NCBI GenBank assembly: GCA_964017235.1
Contig: OZ024936.1
Location: forward strand, 30,030,040 to 30,094,039
Direction: 5' to 3'
Origin: Sabellastarte sp. h YS-2021
Lineage: Eukaryota > Annelida > Polychaeta > Sabellida > Sabellidae
DNA: 64,000 nucleotides
Shown in pieces: positions 11,801 to 26,800 of this stretch. The translations under genes and the position numbers were made by a program. Within the stretch, counting starts at the first letter, position 1; each line of letters starts with the position of its first letter. The notes under the pieces were generated by a model that had not been told where the DNA came from, searched no databases, and worked only from the letters and a program-made list of their open reading frames with translations.

Positions 11801-14800
11801 TGATAAAAATTGGGTATCCGCAATAGTTTTTGAGATAATTAGCATTTACTCATTTTGAGTAGGTGAGTAATTAGCTACGGGTCTGAAACTTCACCAAGTG
11901 AAAGCTCTTCCAAAAGTAGGTGAATGAGTTATTTGAGAAAAATTGGCCATCTGCAATACTTTTAGAGGTAATTCGCATTTACTCTTTTTGAGTAGGTGAG
12001 CAATTAGCTATGGGTCTGAAACTTCACCAAGTGAAAGCTCTTTGGGATAGCTGCTCTGCAGAGATACCCTGAAGATAAAAAATTTCGTCGAAATCGCTCT
12101 ATGTAGCACGGTTTTCGAAATATTAGCATTTTTGTGTTTTGCAATTTTTGCGCAAAAATTTGAAAATTCAAAATGGCCGCCATTTTTGGCAAGAGAAAAT
12201 TTTTTTGAAAAGTGGCATGGCTACTCTGCAGAGATACCCTGTGGGTCAAAAATTTCGTCGAAATCGCTCTATCTAGCACGGTTTTCGAGATATAAGCATT
12301 TTTGTGTTTTGCAATTTTGCGAAAAATTCGAAAATTCAAAATGGCCGCCATTTTTTGCGAGAAATTTTTTGTTTGAAAATTGGCATGGCTTCTCTGCAGA
12401 CATACCCTGTGGGTCAAAAATTTCGTCGAAATCGCTCTATCTAGCAGGGTTTTCGAGATATAAGCATTTTTATGTTTTGCTATTTTTGCGAAAAATTCGA
12501 AAATTCAAAATGGCCGCCATTTTTGGCGAGACAAAAATTTTTTCAAAATTGGGATAACTACTCTGCAGAGATACCCTGCGGGTCAAAAATTTCGTCGAAA
12601 TCGCTCTATCTAGCACGGTTTTCGAGATATAAGCATTTTTGTGTTTTGCAATTTTTGCGAAAATTTCGAAAATTCAAAATGGCCGCCATTTTTGGCGAGA
12701 TAAAATTTTTTTGAAAATTGGGAAAAGTACTGCGCAGAGATATCCTGCGGGTCAAAAATTTTGTCGAAATTGCTCTATCTAGCACGGTTTTTGAGATATA
12801 AGCATTTTTGTGTTTTGCAACTTTTTCGAAAATTTCGAAAATTCAAAATGGCGGCCATTTTTGGCGAGAGAAAAATTTTTTGAAAATTGGGAAAACTACT
12901 CCGCAGAGATACCCTGTGGGTCAAAAATTTCGTCGAAATCACTCTATCTAGCATGGTTTTCGAGATATAAGCATTTTTGTGTTTTCCTTATTTGGAAAAT
13001 TCGTAATGATTAATTAATCATTAATTACTCGGCCATTTCTTGACCAATCAATGCCAAAATCTAATGATTTCCAGATTTTAATAGAATGAATGTATTTGCC
13101 AAGTTTCAGGTGAATTGATAAAATTCCTTTCAAGTTAACATCTGGACAAGCTTCCCCATCGAAAAAAGACATTTTTGGTCATGTGACCTCTCTGATTGGT
13201 TGAAATGTCACTGCAGCATATTCAAAAAAATTCCCCAAGGCTACTGCCTAAACCTGCAAATTTGAAAAGAATCCGCCTAACGGTTACAGAGTTATAAGGA
13301 AAACAAAATGCGGAGCCGGCGGAGCCTGAAGCTCTCCCATACACAAACAAGCGTCCCTTGCGGGACGCTTAATTAATTCCTAGAGAGGAGAATATACCTG
13401 TGATACTGGGGGATTTGATAATTAAATGACACCTAAGAAAATTGTATATTGGTCTCCAAGTCTCATTGTTGAGGACTGAATGAGCAGGCAACTGTGAGTG
13501 AATAAGAAAACCCATCCTACAAATTAGCAAATAATCACTAAATGCTTTTATGTGTTGTAGGCAATAACTCAATGGACAGTAATACCTCTGAAATCTGCCC
13601 ATTATGTAAAATTTGCCTGTAGCAAGTGTCCCTCCCTTGCCTTGTATAATTGAAATATTAATCAAATTTTAAAGTGTTACATGTAGCAATAAAGGATGAG
13701 GTTTGAGTATAGTATCGGCGAATAAATTACGAATTTCCGGGTGGATTTTGGCTGGATATTTGTGATTTATTTGACCATACAATACTCAAACCAAGTCCTT
13801 TATTGCTATTATAAATTATTGTAATTTTCACACAAAAACATCTATTAATTCAGTCAATTAATGTAGCTGTTGTAGGAACACTTTGCTGAATTACAGCCAT
13901 TTGGACTACTTTTACAATCAGATTCCTTGTATTATACTGTATGCTAGCAATGATGCATAGCGACGAGTTTTTGTTCACTGCGTATTTTCAGTCTTTATAA
14001 TACCGGTAACAAGTAGACTCCAAGTCACAGCAAAAAGGGGAAAAATTTCAAAGAAGCTAAGATGGATATGCTTTTTTGGAGGAGGCAATATATATAGAGT
14101 AAGAAATCTAAAATTCGCCACATATCTGAAATTCGCCACATGTGAAAATACTAATAAAATAAATGAATTGTGGTGAGATTTGTTGACGGTATAGTAAATT
14201 AAGGCTCTTTGAACTGAAAAATACCAATTTTTAGACAAAAACATAATTTTCTTCATAAAATTAACCAAGGTTTTAGAGGTGGCGAATTTTAGATTATTGA
14301 CGAATTTTAGATTTCTTACTCTATATAGGAAGAATCATATTTCTGATCAGGCAACTCCTTCCATATCGTAGGTGTATTACGAGGAAAAATATAACCAAGA
14401 AACTGTTTCACTGTTTTAAAAATGGATGAATGGATGAAGAAAAAAATGTAGAAATATGTGAAGTTTACCCTCCCCTTGATACAGCATTAGTATTGAACAG
14501 GCTGATATCAAGAGAATGAGATGCATTTAATTTAATAATATGTCTCTCCATTACAGAAATTTCATCAGTACATTCATTTTTAATCGGTTACAGAATATCA
14601 CTGGTTTTTAAGTGCGAGCCTAGACATTATGTCCTTTTGGCTTTTGCCCATACTTTTGTCTTTTTGTCTCCGTACTTTGATGACATTGACAACACCTGGC
14701 TGTGCATTCTGAATTTCCCTCTCTTGCTCTCCAATACCTAAAAGGACATGTGTCCTTTTGCCCTTTGTCCTTTTGGGATGTATCTACGTTGGAATTTCTT

Positions 14801-17800
14801 TCTGTCACGAGACTTTCTAGTGCACTACTCGTGTCTCTGATGGCTTTGTGCTCATGCTAGGGGACCAAAACACCTTTTGGCCTTGTTCTTTCTAATGTTT
14901 ATATTAAGGGCAGTGTCTCATAGATGGTGAATTTCACACACTGTGGTGAATTTTAGCTATCTTATGGCTTATACCACCTCAAGATAAACAGCCTTCATAA
15001 CTCACTGGAGAGAGACAACATAAGAACTTATTTTAATGCACAATAGCCTCCTTAAGGAGTTTTAAGCCCAAAGTTCAAGGGTTCAAAACCTTTCACATAT
15101 CTCTCATTCTTTTGTGTCAAATGTAATGTTAAAGGAAACTTCTTAAGATAATTAGCATACAGATTAGAGCAGTAATATACTTAAAGTAACCACATTCAAA
15201 TCTGACATTCATAGGTGGACAAGTCCCCTATGATGACATTTTTCTGGTTGACATTTGGCCGGTGACTTTTTGAGGGGCAGGACAATTGCCCGGTGACTTT
15301 TATATTATGTTATTTATGTTATCATATATTATTTTATTATTTGCCACAAATAAAAAAAAACTTATGGCAAAGGAGTTTAAAATGTCATTTTTATATTGTT
15401 TCAAATAAAGTAAACTGCTTGTTAACTATAACATTATCATTTTCTTATCAACCTGTGGTATGGCTTACCTACATATAATTTAAAATTGTCCTCATTAAGT
15501 TTACTGAGGTATTTCATGGTCACAACGATGAGTGATACAATTTAGCAGCCAGTTGATCTTACTGATTTTTGTAATTAATGCACTAAATGCACCAAATCCT
15601 CCGAATGGTAGAGATTCAGTGCCATAAAAGTAGAGAATAGAATAGAATGCACCAAAGGTGTGCTTCCAGATTCCCAGAAAGATAAATCACAGAAAGGCTA
15701 GAAATGAGCTCAATGACACAACTGGGGACACATCAAACAACCTTGTATTGAATGTAAGCTTTAAGGTCATCTGCATGTGACTGTGATAGCTAATTATGGA
15801 CTTCTGTTTCTTGAAGTCAAGAGCACAGAATTTACAGAGTGGACAATATTTAACCAGTGCAGGCTTTTTTGTGTTTACTGTGTGAGAATCTATAAATAGA
15901 ACCAAGACAAAGCTGGTTGGTGTTCTTTCTGGGTCAGATATAGGCCAGATAATTATATGTGGTGTGTTTCTGATACAAATAAAAACAGTGAGCTGCTCCA
16001 GATGTAATATAAAAAGTAAGTGTATGCATAAACTATATTGCAATAATCTATAAAGCAAACTGGAAGCAAAGGATAAAATAGAAAAGAATTTCACGCTCAA
16101 TGTCATTTGTATAGACTGGTGCCTGGGATATCTGTTTTTAAAGGTGGTAATAAATCTGTTGGGGTGAAAATGAATAGTTGACTTCACAGAAGAAGCCCCA
16201 AAAAGTATGATCTGTATGTAAAATTGTATGTAAAATTGGGGGGCACCATTTTTAAAGTATTCACTTCGATAAAGTTCAATAAAAAGATAAAGTACAAAGA
16301 CAAAATAATCAAATTATGTGCCAAATTATGCATCAGGGGAGATCAGAGGGGAATAATGTTGTCACCAAAATCTCAAATGTTTTAAAAATTTCACACAAGT
16401 CAAGGAAACAGAAGGGGTGTTCTGACTATCACTGACAAATTTCACATTGTGTCAGTGGCCAATTTCATGCTTATTTTTGTTCACTGATATTTTTTTCTGC
16501 AAATTAAAAGTGAAAGTAAATTCTGAGGATGTTTGGCAGTAAAATAATTAGCATTACATAGTATGTGAAAGACACAGATTTTAAGGGACCCACCCAGTAT
16601 AAATCAAAATATAATGGTATCAGAGAGAAACGTTTAAAAAAAATCTACATTTATATAATATACCATATATCATTTGAAAGGTACTTTTACATAGCTTCTG
16701 AGGGTTTGGTTGTACATGTATTAACGTCCGTGCAGAAATGGCGACAGAAATTTTGAGTTAAAAATTGAGGTTATAATATTCTCTGGTAGCCCTTACTATG
16801 GATATGTCTCATGGATTATTTTTGCAGTCTTGAGGTAAAATACTGACTTACTTTGTTTAGTATTAAAAAAATGTGGTGGACAATAAATGTAATATTTTCG
16901 TTTTGAACTATTTTTATTAAATTTATGGACTTCAATATTATGGTTTTGTCTTTTATTTATGATAAAATTTAAAACTAGACCTACGCATCAGAGAACTAAT
17001 GCAAATTTGTATCCACCGGAAAGACAACTCACCAAAGCCAGTGAACCATCGTTTGACCTTGAAGGAGTGGCCAAAGGTCAAATGTGACAACATATTCAGA
17101 AGATTCCCAGCCCATGATATCCTGCAAGTTGGTTTCACATTGCAAAACTCTAGGATCAATAATGAGCTAGTTATAAGCACTTTTACGTTTGAAGGAGGGG
17201 CTCAAGGTCAAATCTGACCACATCAGAAGATTGAAAAATAAACTGAAGTGAACAATAAGTCACCAAGTGATGTTCACAATGGTAAATATGATGATATGCC
17301 TTACACTATATAAAATTTGTTATATTGTGTTTCGAAAGTTTTTGGGTGAACTTCCAGCCTCAGTTTATTTTTCAGTTATTAATATTGATGTGACCTCCTG
17401 AAAGTGCTAGTCACCTTACTCTGTTTATAGCCACCTCCTGACTTAATCTACAATTTGATGGTTTGGAGTACTGTTGGGATCGGTATATAATCCTTTGCCT
17501 AAAAGAGAAAAATCTCTTTACACAATCAATGCAGCAATTATGTAAATTCACTTATTGTACACTAAACAGAGTTCAGAGCACAATTCTATGAACATAGACT
17601 CTTTACAAATAAAGTAAAACAATGGATAATAGACTCACCTTTGTAACCAAATATTTATTGGTTAAAGGTTGCTCTATTAAGGATATGCAGGTCCCTACTG
17701 ATGTAGGTTCCCTAAAATAATAACTCTCAAACTAGATCACATCAGTAATGTGTACAGTGGTTGATGTTCAATATTGGGGCAACCCACGCAATTGGCACTT

Positions 17801-20800
17801 AGCAAATTTATCTAACTGTGTGCATTTTGGTCTTACTTCACACTCATAAGACCCCTTGTTTCTTGTTCACATCAGAAGATTCCCAGCCCATGATTTCCTA
17901 TAACTTAAAGTTGGTTTCACAATGCAAATCTCTAGGACCAATAATAAGCAAGTTCAGTGGCCAATCAGTGGCCGTCTGCCTGTAGTGTGAACATCTCGGA
18001 CGAAATGGGGCGACCTGGGGACGGTTCCGCCGCCGAGGAAAAACTTCTAACCGCTTGACGGACACAACAAAAATAACGCAAAAAGCACTAAGGCCAAAAT
18101 AAATTTTACGCTTGAACTCAACTGAAACAGCAAATCAGTTCAGTGTATGACAACAGAACTATTTTAACATATTAATAGGTGTTATCTATAACTAACAAAA
18201 ATAACACCTGGCTGCTGAGGGCTGCTGTTACAGTGAAATCCTCTGGAACTCAATAGAGTCACAGTACTTAGTGTTACAGCTTTGATGTGTAAAAAATTAA
18301 ACTAGACTTTGCCAACTGAACGGATGCCAACATATCCCCAGACAGGTCATCCCTCATACATATTCGCAGTAATGTGACTGATTAGGTGACACTTGCCACA
18401 CGTATGTAATGCCCAAGTCAGACAGTGGTTATTTTTGAAAGAAAATATTTGTGAAGAGAAACTTTTTCGAAGTTAGTGACAACTTCTTTGTCATTCCTGC
18501 ATTGTCTCCAACCATCCCAATTAATCCTTTATTTTATCTTTTTTTTTTTTTGGCCAGTTCTATCATTTACATTTTTGAGAGAAATCTCCCAACAGCTAGG
18601 TGTCTCCTGTGACATAAATCAGGTTTCCTTTTTTATCAGAACTGTTTATATCTTATGCTATCATAAAAAATTAAATAACTATTTTTTCCCTTTCAGTGCA
18701 TTAATTCTAATTTCCTTAAATAATACAACGTTTTTAAGGCAGTATCTTTTGAGATATACTTCCCCTCAGATAGTGATTAGAGGTGTAGTTTTCATTCTTC
18801 CTCATGCAATGACAACTACCTGCTGATCAAAATTGTCCTGATTAGTCTTTGTGTTTTGAAGTTTATTCTTCTGACAATATGCACACAATGAGTAGCTCAT
18901 TCTTTGATGTTGTAAATGACCTTCACTAGAGCAGTCACCAATATCTCAGGCTTTTTTCTTGTTTTCAGTACATTCTATGGATGGCCTTCCTTATTCTCAC
19001 CTTGTTAGATTATGGCAGAAGAATGTTTAAAGTTCACATTCCTGTCTCACCTACCCATAGCTAGGTCTCCCATAGTCTTTCCCAGTTCAGACGGGATTCC
19101 CAAATACAATTTTGCTTTGTCGAGGTTTCATCTCAGCATATTCTTTGAAGAACATCACAGAAATCTGGAATTGTTTTTAATCACATGACTCCAGTTTCCC
19201 GTCTATACTGAATGATTGTTGGTGACTTTTAAATTGCCTTGATTATCATTTTTAGCCAAGGTTATTGTAGTCATGTCTGGAGTGTGTGACCTGGGGATTA
19301 GGCTGTATATTCTTTGGCGTCACATTTGAGAGATAAAAGTGATGTTTTCTTATGTCTTTTAACCCCATCACCTTTAAACATTTTAAAACAGACAGGCTTT
19401 AAAACAGAAAGACTGACATATATTGGTTAAAAACATTATAATAAACTGTCCTAATTCACAGAGGTAACAACCTTGCATATATCATGAACACTGACAGTGA
19501 GTCTTTGTCTGGCAATTCAATATAATAGCTATTTTTTCATGACATTCAAATCAATAGCATTCTTTTCTCATTTGGACAAGTGTGCAAAAGAAATCAATGC
19601 AGAGAATTGTAAAAAAATAATGAGTCACCATAACAATTTATCAACCCTACAGACAAACTAGAGAGAAGTCCCCCTTTACATTAATTTTAAACAAACTTAA
19701 TATACATCCTGTTTCCATGAAAAAGGAAATGGTAGTAAGCTTTCTGTGAAAGCAGCTGTAAACATTTAGCTGATGTAATAACTCTGCAGGTTATCAGCAC
19801 CAGATGTATATACACTCCCTAGTATAATAATATTGTTAGCAGTTACATTGCATCAGTTTGTGTTGTTACTTTACTTAGTTTTGATTGTGAACCAGAGAGC
19901 GGTGCAATCCACTGAAAAGGCACTGCTGCCTTATATATTACAGGCAAACTTTATAGAGAAACATTGTTAGATATTACATTCTTCAAACAACTTATTTCAG
20001 TAGTCTTTTTACTTCTATATTTCACTATATTTTACAGTGTTGGGACAATGTGATGAAAGTGTATTGACAATGATCTTTTATGCTATGGAGTATGGTACCT
20101 AAATTGTGATGTACAACTTATCAGGATATACGAAAAAAATTCAGGTCATACCCATCTAAATGGTTACTACAATCAGCAGGTATGAAAAATGAAAACGTAT
20201 ATATTAATATAATTAATTTGATGCTGTTTTATTGTAATTGTTCATTTTTTTTAATATTATTATTATTTTTCTTTAATTTTGATAAAACTGATCTGGGTGT
20301 CAATGAAATAGTGGAGGGTTCAAAACACATGTAAACTCACTAATTTCTCTGTCCACTGTGAGGCTAAAGTAACAAGAGTACTCTGAGAGTGCATACCTCC
20401 ACCAAGACCATTGTCGACATTTCCTGAAAACTTTACCAAATTCTGTCCATGACTTTTCAAGTTATTTTGCAAACAAACATACACCATCAAAAACATAACC
20501 TCCTGGGTGCAGGTAAAACTCCATAGCAACCTAATGTACCCCTGAAATCAGTACACAGTTACACACATGATAAAATATATGGCTCAGAAGCCTGGTGGGC
20601 GAGTTTGATCTTACAGATGATGAAATTTATAATAATAGGATTTTTTGTCCCAGAAGAAAGAATTTTCCAGATTTTAAAATTTTGCGTCAAAGATATACTG
20701 TACCAGAATCTTCTATACTTTTGCCTTTTGTCATCAATTTAAACAGAAGTTACTGTAGTGGAAAGCATTGAAAAGCTTCTGCCATTTTCACATTATTGAA

Positions 20801-23800
20801 AGTACAATTATATATTTAACCTGTATGGTCTATCTACTTAATTTGAATATGATAGTATTTTAACATATGTACACGGGTGGTCACAATTGTGTCCGGTTCA
20901 TAATTGTGTCCTTTATTTTTTTACTAAACGTGATGGTACTCAGTTTGGGTGTTTGATTCAATTTTTAAAATTTTCATGAAATAATATTGATCTCAAAGAA
21001 AATAATGTGAAAAAAATGTTCAAAATTCTGGTTGCAACATTTTGAAAATAAACTCCAATAAAAATCGGACATTATTATGAACCGGACACAATTGTGACCA
21101 CCCGTGTAGTAATTTATAATAAAGGTAACTAACAGTTCAAATATCCTTGAATAACAAGGGTGAATAAATGGACTCTATTGAACTGTTAAATCCAAATGCC
21201 ACTTTAGTTTGCTTCTGCCAGCTGATGCACTGTGGTAAAGTTGTTAAATAAATTATTTAACTAGTAGAGTAAGAAATCTAAAATTCGCCACATATCTGAA
21301 ATTCGCCACATGTAAAAATACTAATAAAATAAATGAATTGTGGTGAGATTTGTTGAATGTATAGTAAATTAAGGCTTTTTGAACTGAAAACTACCAATTT
21401 TGAGACAAAAACATCATTTTCTTCATAAAATTAACTAAGGTTTTAGAGGTGGCGAATTTTAGATTCCTGGCGAATTTTAGATTTCTTACTCTACCTGTTG
21501 AAAATTAATTTGAAATTATTTTACACCATAAGCTATGTCTACCCCCCTCCACCCAGCTTTCCTCCAGCTACATGACTGAAACAACAACACCAGAGTGGTA
21601 TGATCTCCCACTGGGGATTAACCTCTAAAATTTAATAATACCGTAGCCGCGCTCTGTATCGCTCATGCTTTTGAAAGCGCCCATCCACAATCTTACGTTA
21701 TCGATCATAAATTGCTAATATGTTGTTTCGAGGTAAACTTTCTCCATAAACACCCAATAATCGGTGAAATTTGTTTAATTTATAGCCATTTTCAACAAAA
21801 TTGTCTTTATTTTAGTAGTTATGTCACTTTTTATTGCATCAAGATTTGTTTACCAACCGCATATTTTACTTCCAGTCGGTGTGTGCTAAAACGCGGTTTC
21901 CCCAAATTCGGGTTATTTCTTCGAAACGCCCGGCTTATTTTCGTTGTCGTAAACGCCCATCCCCAAATTTTGCAAATATTTGGTCACATTGCCCATGGGC
22001 GCTACAGAGCGCGGCTACGGTATATACAAATATGAAGCTATAGCTATGGAAATATATCAAAACACAGAACATTAACTAGACCAAGGACGCATCAGTGGCC
22101 AGATACAAGGTGTATTTTCTCTTTTTTTAGAGGCTATTACAGAAGAAGTCCTCAGTACTAGGGCTGTGACTTCGTTAGAAAAACCACACCGGTTATTTGT
22201 CTTGAAAAAAAAACGATCCGAATATGAGATAATGAACATAAACATCATTTTGCATGTTCAATAATTTGGATATGATGGTGGTCAAATTCAAAACAAGAGG
22301 GTCAGAAATGCCCCAAAAGGTGGGTTGCGCAGACAGCAATAAGGTTAGCGACTGCTGTAATTAAATTTAGAAACAAGGAAAGAAATGTTAGGTCACACAG
22401 TTAAGGTAAATGAGTTAGACGTGCTAAGAAATGTAAAATTTGTAATCTAGGTTACATAATTGTATCTATGCTATAAACGGACAAACAAACAGACAGAATT
22501 ACACCAATTTCGACAGGAACCTAGCTATGATGGTGATCTCTCTCCCTTTCAAGTTTGAATTCGATTGGACAAAGCGTTTTCGAGTTACAGTCCGGAAACG
22601 GAAATGTTGATGGACAAACAAACAGATAGAATTACACCAATTTCAAAAGCAACTTAGCTATGATGGTTATCTATCTCCCTGTCAAGTTTGAATTCGAATG
22701 GACAAAGCGTTTTCAAGTTCGAATCCAGAAACGGAAATGTTGACAGACAGATAAACGAACAGACAGAATTACACCAATTTCGAAAGGAACCTAGCTATGA
22801 TGGTGATCTATCTCCCTGTCAAATTTGAATTCGTTTGGACAAAGCGTTTTCGAGTTAGAGTCCGGAAATTAAAATGTTGACGCACAGACAAACGGACTAA
22901 AAACAGACAAACGAACAGACGGAATTACACCAATTTGGAAAAGAACCTAGCTATGATGGTGATCTATCTCCCTGTCAAGTTTGAATTCGCTGGGATAAAG
23001 CATTTTCGAGTAAGAGTCCGGAAACGAAAATGTTGATGGACAAACAAACAGATAGAATTACACCAATTTCAAAAGCAACTTAGCTATGATGGTTATCTAT
23101 CTCCCTGTCAAGTTTGAATTCGAATGGACAAAGCGTTTTCAAGTTCAAATCCAGAAATGGAAATGTTGACAGACAGATAAACGAACAGACAGAATTACAC
23201 CAATTTCGAAAGGAACCTAGCTATGATGGTGATCTATCTCCCTGTCAAGTTTGAATTCGTTTGGACAAAGCGTTTTCGAGTTAGAGTCCGGAAATTAAAA
23301 TGTTGACGCACAGACAAACGGACGAAAAACAGACAAATGAACAGATGGAATTACACCAATTTTGAAAGGAACCTAGCTATGATGGTGATCTATCTCCCTG
23401 TCAAGATTGAATTCGTTTGGACAAAGCGTTTTCGAGTTAGAGTCCGGAAATTAAAATGTTGACGCACAGACAAACGGACGAAAAACAGACAAACGAACAG
23501 ACGGAATTACACCAATTTGGAAAAGAACCTAGCTATGATGGTGATCTATCTCCCTGTCAAGTTTGAATTCGCTGGGATAAAGCATTTTCGAGTAAGAGTC
23601 CGGAAACGAAAATGTTAACGGACAGACAAAAGGACAAAAAACGGACAAACGAACAGATGGAATTACACCAATTTTGAAAGGAACCTAGCTATGATGGTGA
23701 TCTATCTCCCTGTCAAGATTGAATTCTTTTGGACAAAGCGTTTTCGAGTTAGAGTCCGGAAATTAAAATGTTGATGCACAGACAAACGGACGAAAAGCAG

Positions 23801-26800
23801 ACAAAGGAACAGACAGAATTACATCAATTTGGAAAAGAACCTAGCTATGATGGTGATCTACCTCCCTGTCAAGTTTGAATTCGATTGGACAAAGCATTTT
23901 CGAGTTAGAGTCTGGAAACAAAAATGTTGATGGACAGACAAACGGACAAAAACGGACAAATGAACAGACAGAATTACACCAATTTCGAAAGGAACCTAGT
24001 TATGATGGTGATCTATCTGCCTGTCAAGTTTGAATTCAAATGGACGAAGCGTTTTTGAGTTAGAGTCTGGAAACGAAAATGTGGACGGACAGACAGACAG
24101 ATGGACAGACAGACAGACGGACAGACGGACGTCGGACACATCAATCTAATAGGCGGGTTGGTTACACGCAACCCACCTAAAAATTCTCAATTTTTAGAGG
24201 CCATAAAGGAGTAGTCCTTAGCACCCACTGGCTCCAAGGTTTGCCCAAAAATGCTCAATCTCTTACGGTTTTCGAGATAAACAACATTTTCAATTTCTGC
24301 CCAAAATCAAGATGGCAGCCAAAATTTGGAAAATTTTAGATTTTTGATGGGCCTTAAAGTACTAGTCCTTAGTACCCAGGGGGTCCAAAATTTGCCCATA
24401 AATGCAGTTAACTCAAGCGTGAGATTATAAAAGTAACCATTACTCCCTTATAAAAGCAGTTTTTTAATCAGCTTTGGAACTACAGTGCTGAAAATTTGCC
24501 ATGACAAAAATTATCAAAAAGTAGGTGCAAATCATCTTTCACAAAAAAAAAAACACTTTAAATTCAATAGTATTAAAGTTACTCATTGATGAGTGATTTA
24601 CTCATTGGCAAAATATCAAAGTAGCTATTACTCTGTTAGCTATGGAGCTAGAGCTCTGAAAACATGCCAGGACAATGTAACCAAAACACTGCAACTATAA
24701 CAGTTACAAATAAAAAAGCCATTCATTTTATTTAATATGTTACTCAATATTAAATAGTATAAAATAGCTTATTATAATACCTCACTTAGCTATTGAGCTA
24801 GACCTTTAAAATAGGTACCATCTTTAACATACAGAGAAAGTAGCTGAACAAAATGCATGTATTTTGGAAAACGTTGTACATGCAGTCATTTTTGAGTTAT
24901 ATGCAATTTACTCAAAGCAGCTACTAGTTTTGAAATTAAGAGTGATTTACTCATTTGCAAAATGTTTAAGTAGGTATTACTCAGTTAGCTTTGTAGCTAT
25001 AGTTCTGAAAATGTCCCATGACATAGAATACCTAAAAGTGGCCAAATAACATCTTTGACCAAAGCACTGTAGCTAGAAGTTACAAAGAAAACAGCTATTT
25101 ACTAATTTTTGCCACTGTAAAATTAGGTCTTACTCATTTAGGTAGACACACACTCACACACAAGAGGCATTTTATGATTTCCTGCCCGGCTGGGGATAAA
25201 AACAAACTAACAGAAACACCATTTTAACAGTAAAGAGCTACTGATGATTTTAAATGAAAAAGAGGATATTGAAGCAATGTTTGTTTGCTTGAGCACAAAA
25301 CAAGCATTTTCTGTGCTTAATTAAATAAAAGATAATAATACTTTAATTACAAAAAGCTGTTTAAATATTTACATAAAACAACAACTTCAAACATGTAGAT
25401 ATTTTATCTAATATTTATTTCGTAAATATTAAATACAAGTATAAAATATTTTATCTTTTTAAAATTAAATGAAATAAGTTAAAACACTTTGTTTGGAGAT
25501 TCATCATATTTCCTATAATTAGAAAAATATTGACTTTTCTGAAAATTATCAGAGGATAACATAACAGTCTATTCTGAGTATTTAATAATAGATTGTACAT
25601 GAAAGTCATAAATACACAAAACCACTGGCTTAGCTTGGTCTTAACTTAAAGATCTCTGTCCCCTTTTGAGGAATTGGTTTACGCTTAAGATGTAGCTTAG
25701 ACAAAAGGCTCGGGTTTAAGTTCATAAGTTTGCCAAAAAAACAGCCAAGTCTGAGAAAACATTGTGAAATAATGGCAACAACAGCTGTAAAAATATAGCT
25801 TCAGAGATGTCCAAAACCCATAGCCTAGAAATAGTGTTGGACGACATGAGATACAGAAGAAGTGAAAAATGCATTTTAAATACTTTTTAAAAGTATTTGC
25901 ACTTGCAATTTTCAAATGAAAAGTATTTGCATGTGTATTTGAAAAATATTCAAGTACCTTTCAAATATTTTCAAACGCATTTTACAAATATAATTTATTC
26001 TGTAACAGAATGAATTTACTAAACATTTCTTTCCTTTTTCAAAGTATACAATTAAATTTTTTATTCTTATTTATTACTATTATTCTTGTGTATTGCTGAA
26101 TTAAAATTAATTTATATTTATTTGTAAAACTTGAAAATATTTTATAATGACTAACATATTCTATGACTAACATAATTTTACTAATACGCCTATCTGAAGA
26201 TATTTAACTGATAAAGAAACAGTTGGTCACAGAGTGGTTGAGCTCTTAACAAGGTCACACTGCAATTATCATAAACATTTTCAATGCACTGTCACTATAG
26301 CAATGTCACATGTCCAAATGAGATCACGTCATGACGTTGCAAATCTACAAACATGCCCCAACCAAGTATCAGCTTCCTGCACCTTACAGTTTATAGCCCA
26401 GACAGGATTGTAAAGGTCCTTTAAAGGTCACTATGGCAAGGTCAAAGGTCAAATCAACGTCATCCTAATATGATGATGCACACCTATTAACATCCTTTAC
26501 CTTACAGTTTCTGAGATATAGCCCAGACAAAATTTTAAAGGCAGTAGGGTCTCTATCTTTGACACATTATCTGACATCATGTGTTAATATTTTTACAGGG
26601 ACCCATACCAAAGAAAGTGACAGAGTCTTAAATTCTGCAAATATTAAACAGCATCCATAATGAAATCAGAAGTGGATAGAAGTGAGAATCAAGATGCAGA
26701 AGAGACTAGTCCTGTGTTATCAGCCATCCAGACGGCTGTGTTACAAGGGGATGAAAGCCGGGTGATAAATCTTGTGAAAAATGGGGTAGATATCAACGAA

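Larger units (their letters stand above)
7328..13370 (+). mobile_element. Helentron-like element with three tandem cores
   Basis: It begins with ACTAGAGGATCGCTCGC, has a 5' hairpin GTTTTTGC-ata-GCAAAAAC and then AAAGCGTCCCG. The core is a 607-bp head-to-tail duplication, then 27 x 133 bp, then about five and a half x ~169 bp, then about 300 bp of unique sequence. The end is a GC-rich GCGGAGCCGGCGGAGCC tract and a terminal hairpin AAGCGTCCC-ttgc-GGGACGCTT (13349-13370) followed by AATTAATT. The 3' arm is the inverse of the 5' GCGTCCC. The element at 60766-63241 has the same end types. No protein is encoded; rolling-circle class is inferred from architecture. Confidence 0.7.

Noticed and set aside
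8542-12040. CRISPR-like regular array
   Set aside because: Whole 133-bp units repeat head to tail with no unique spacers, in a eukaryotic intron; it is a satellite.
12004-13013. Open frames of 67-141 codons with repeated phrases such as FENSKWPPF
   Set aside because: Produced by the ~169-bp tandem repeat read in frame; mirror frames exist on the other strand and in the 34.6-36.0 kb array.
15687-16187. 166-codon minus-strand open frame
   Set aside because: No recognisable motif, AT-biased hydrophobic composition and no splice or polyadenylation context. Could be a fossil, but not supported.
18476-18826. 116-codon open frame
   Set aside because: Starts at GTG, depends on a T-rich tract and has no motif.
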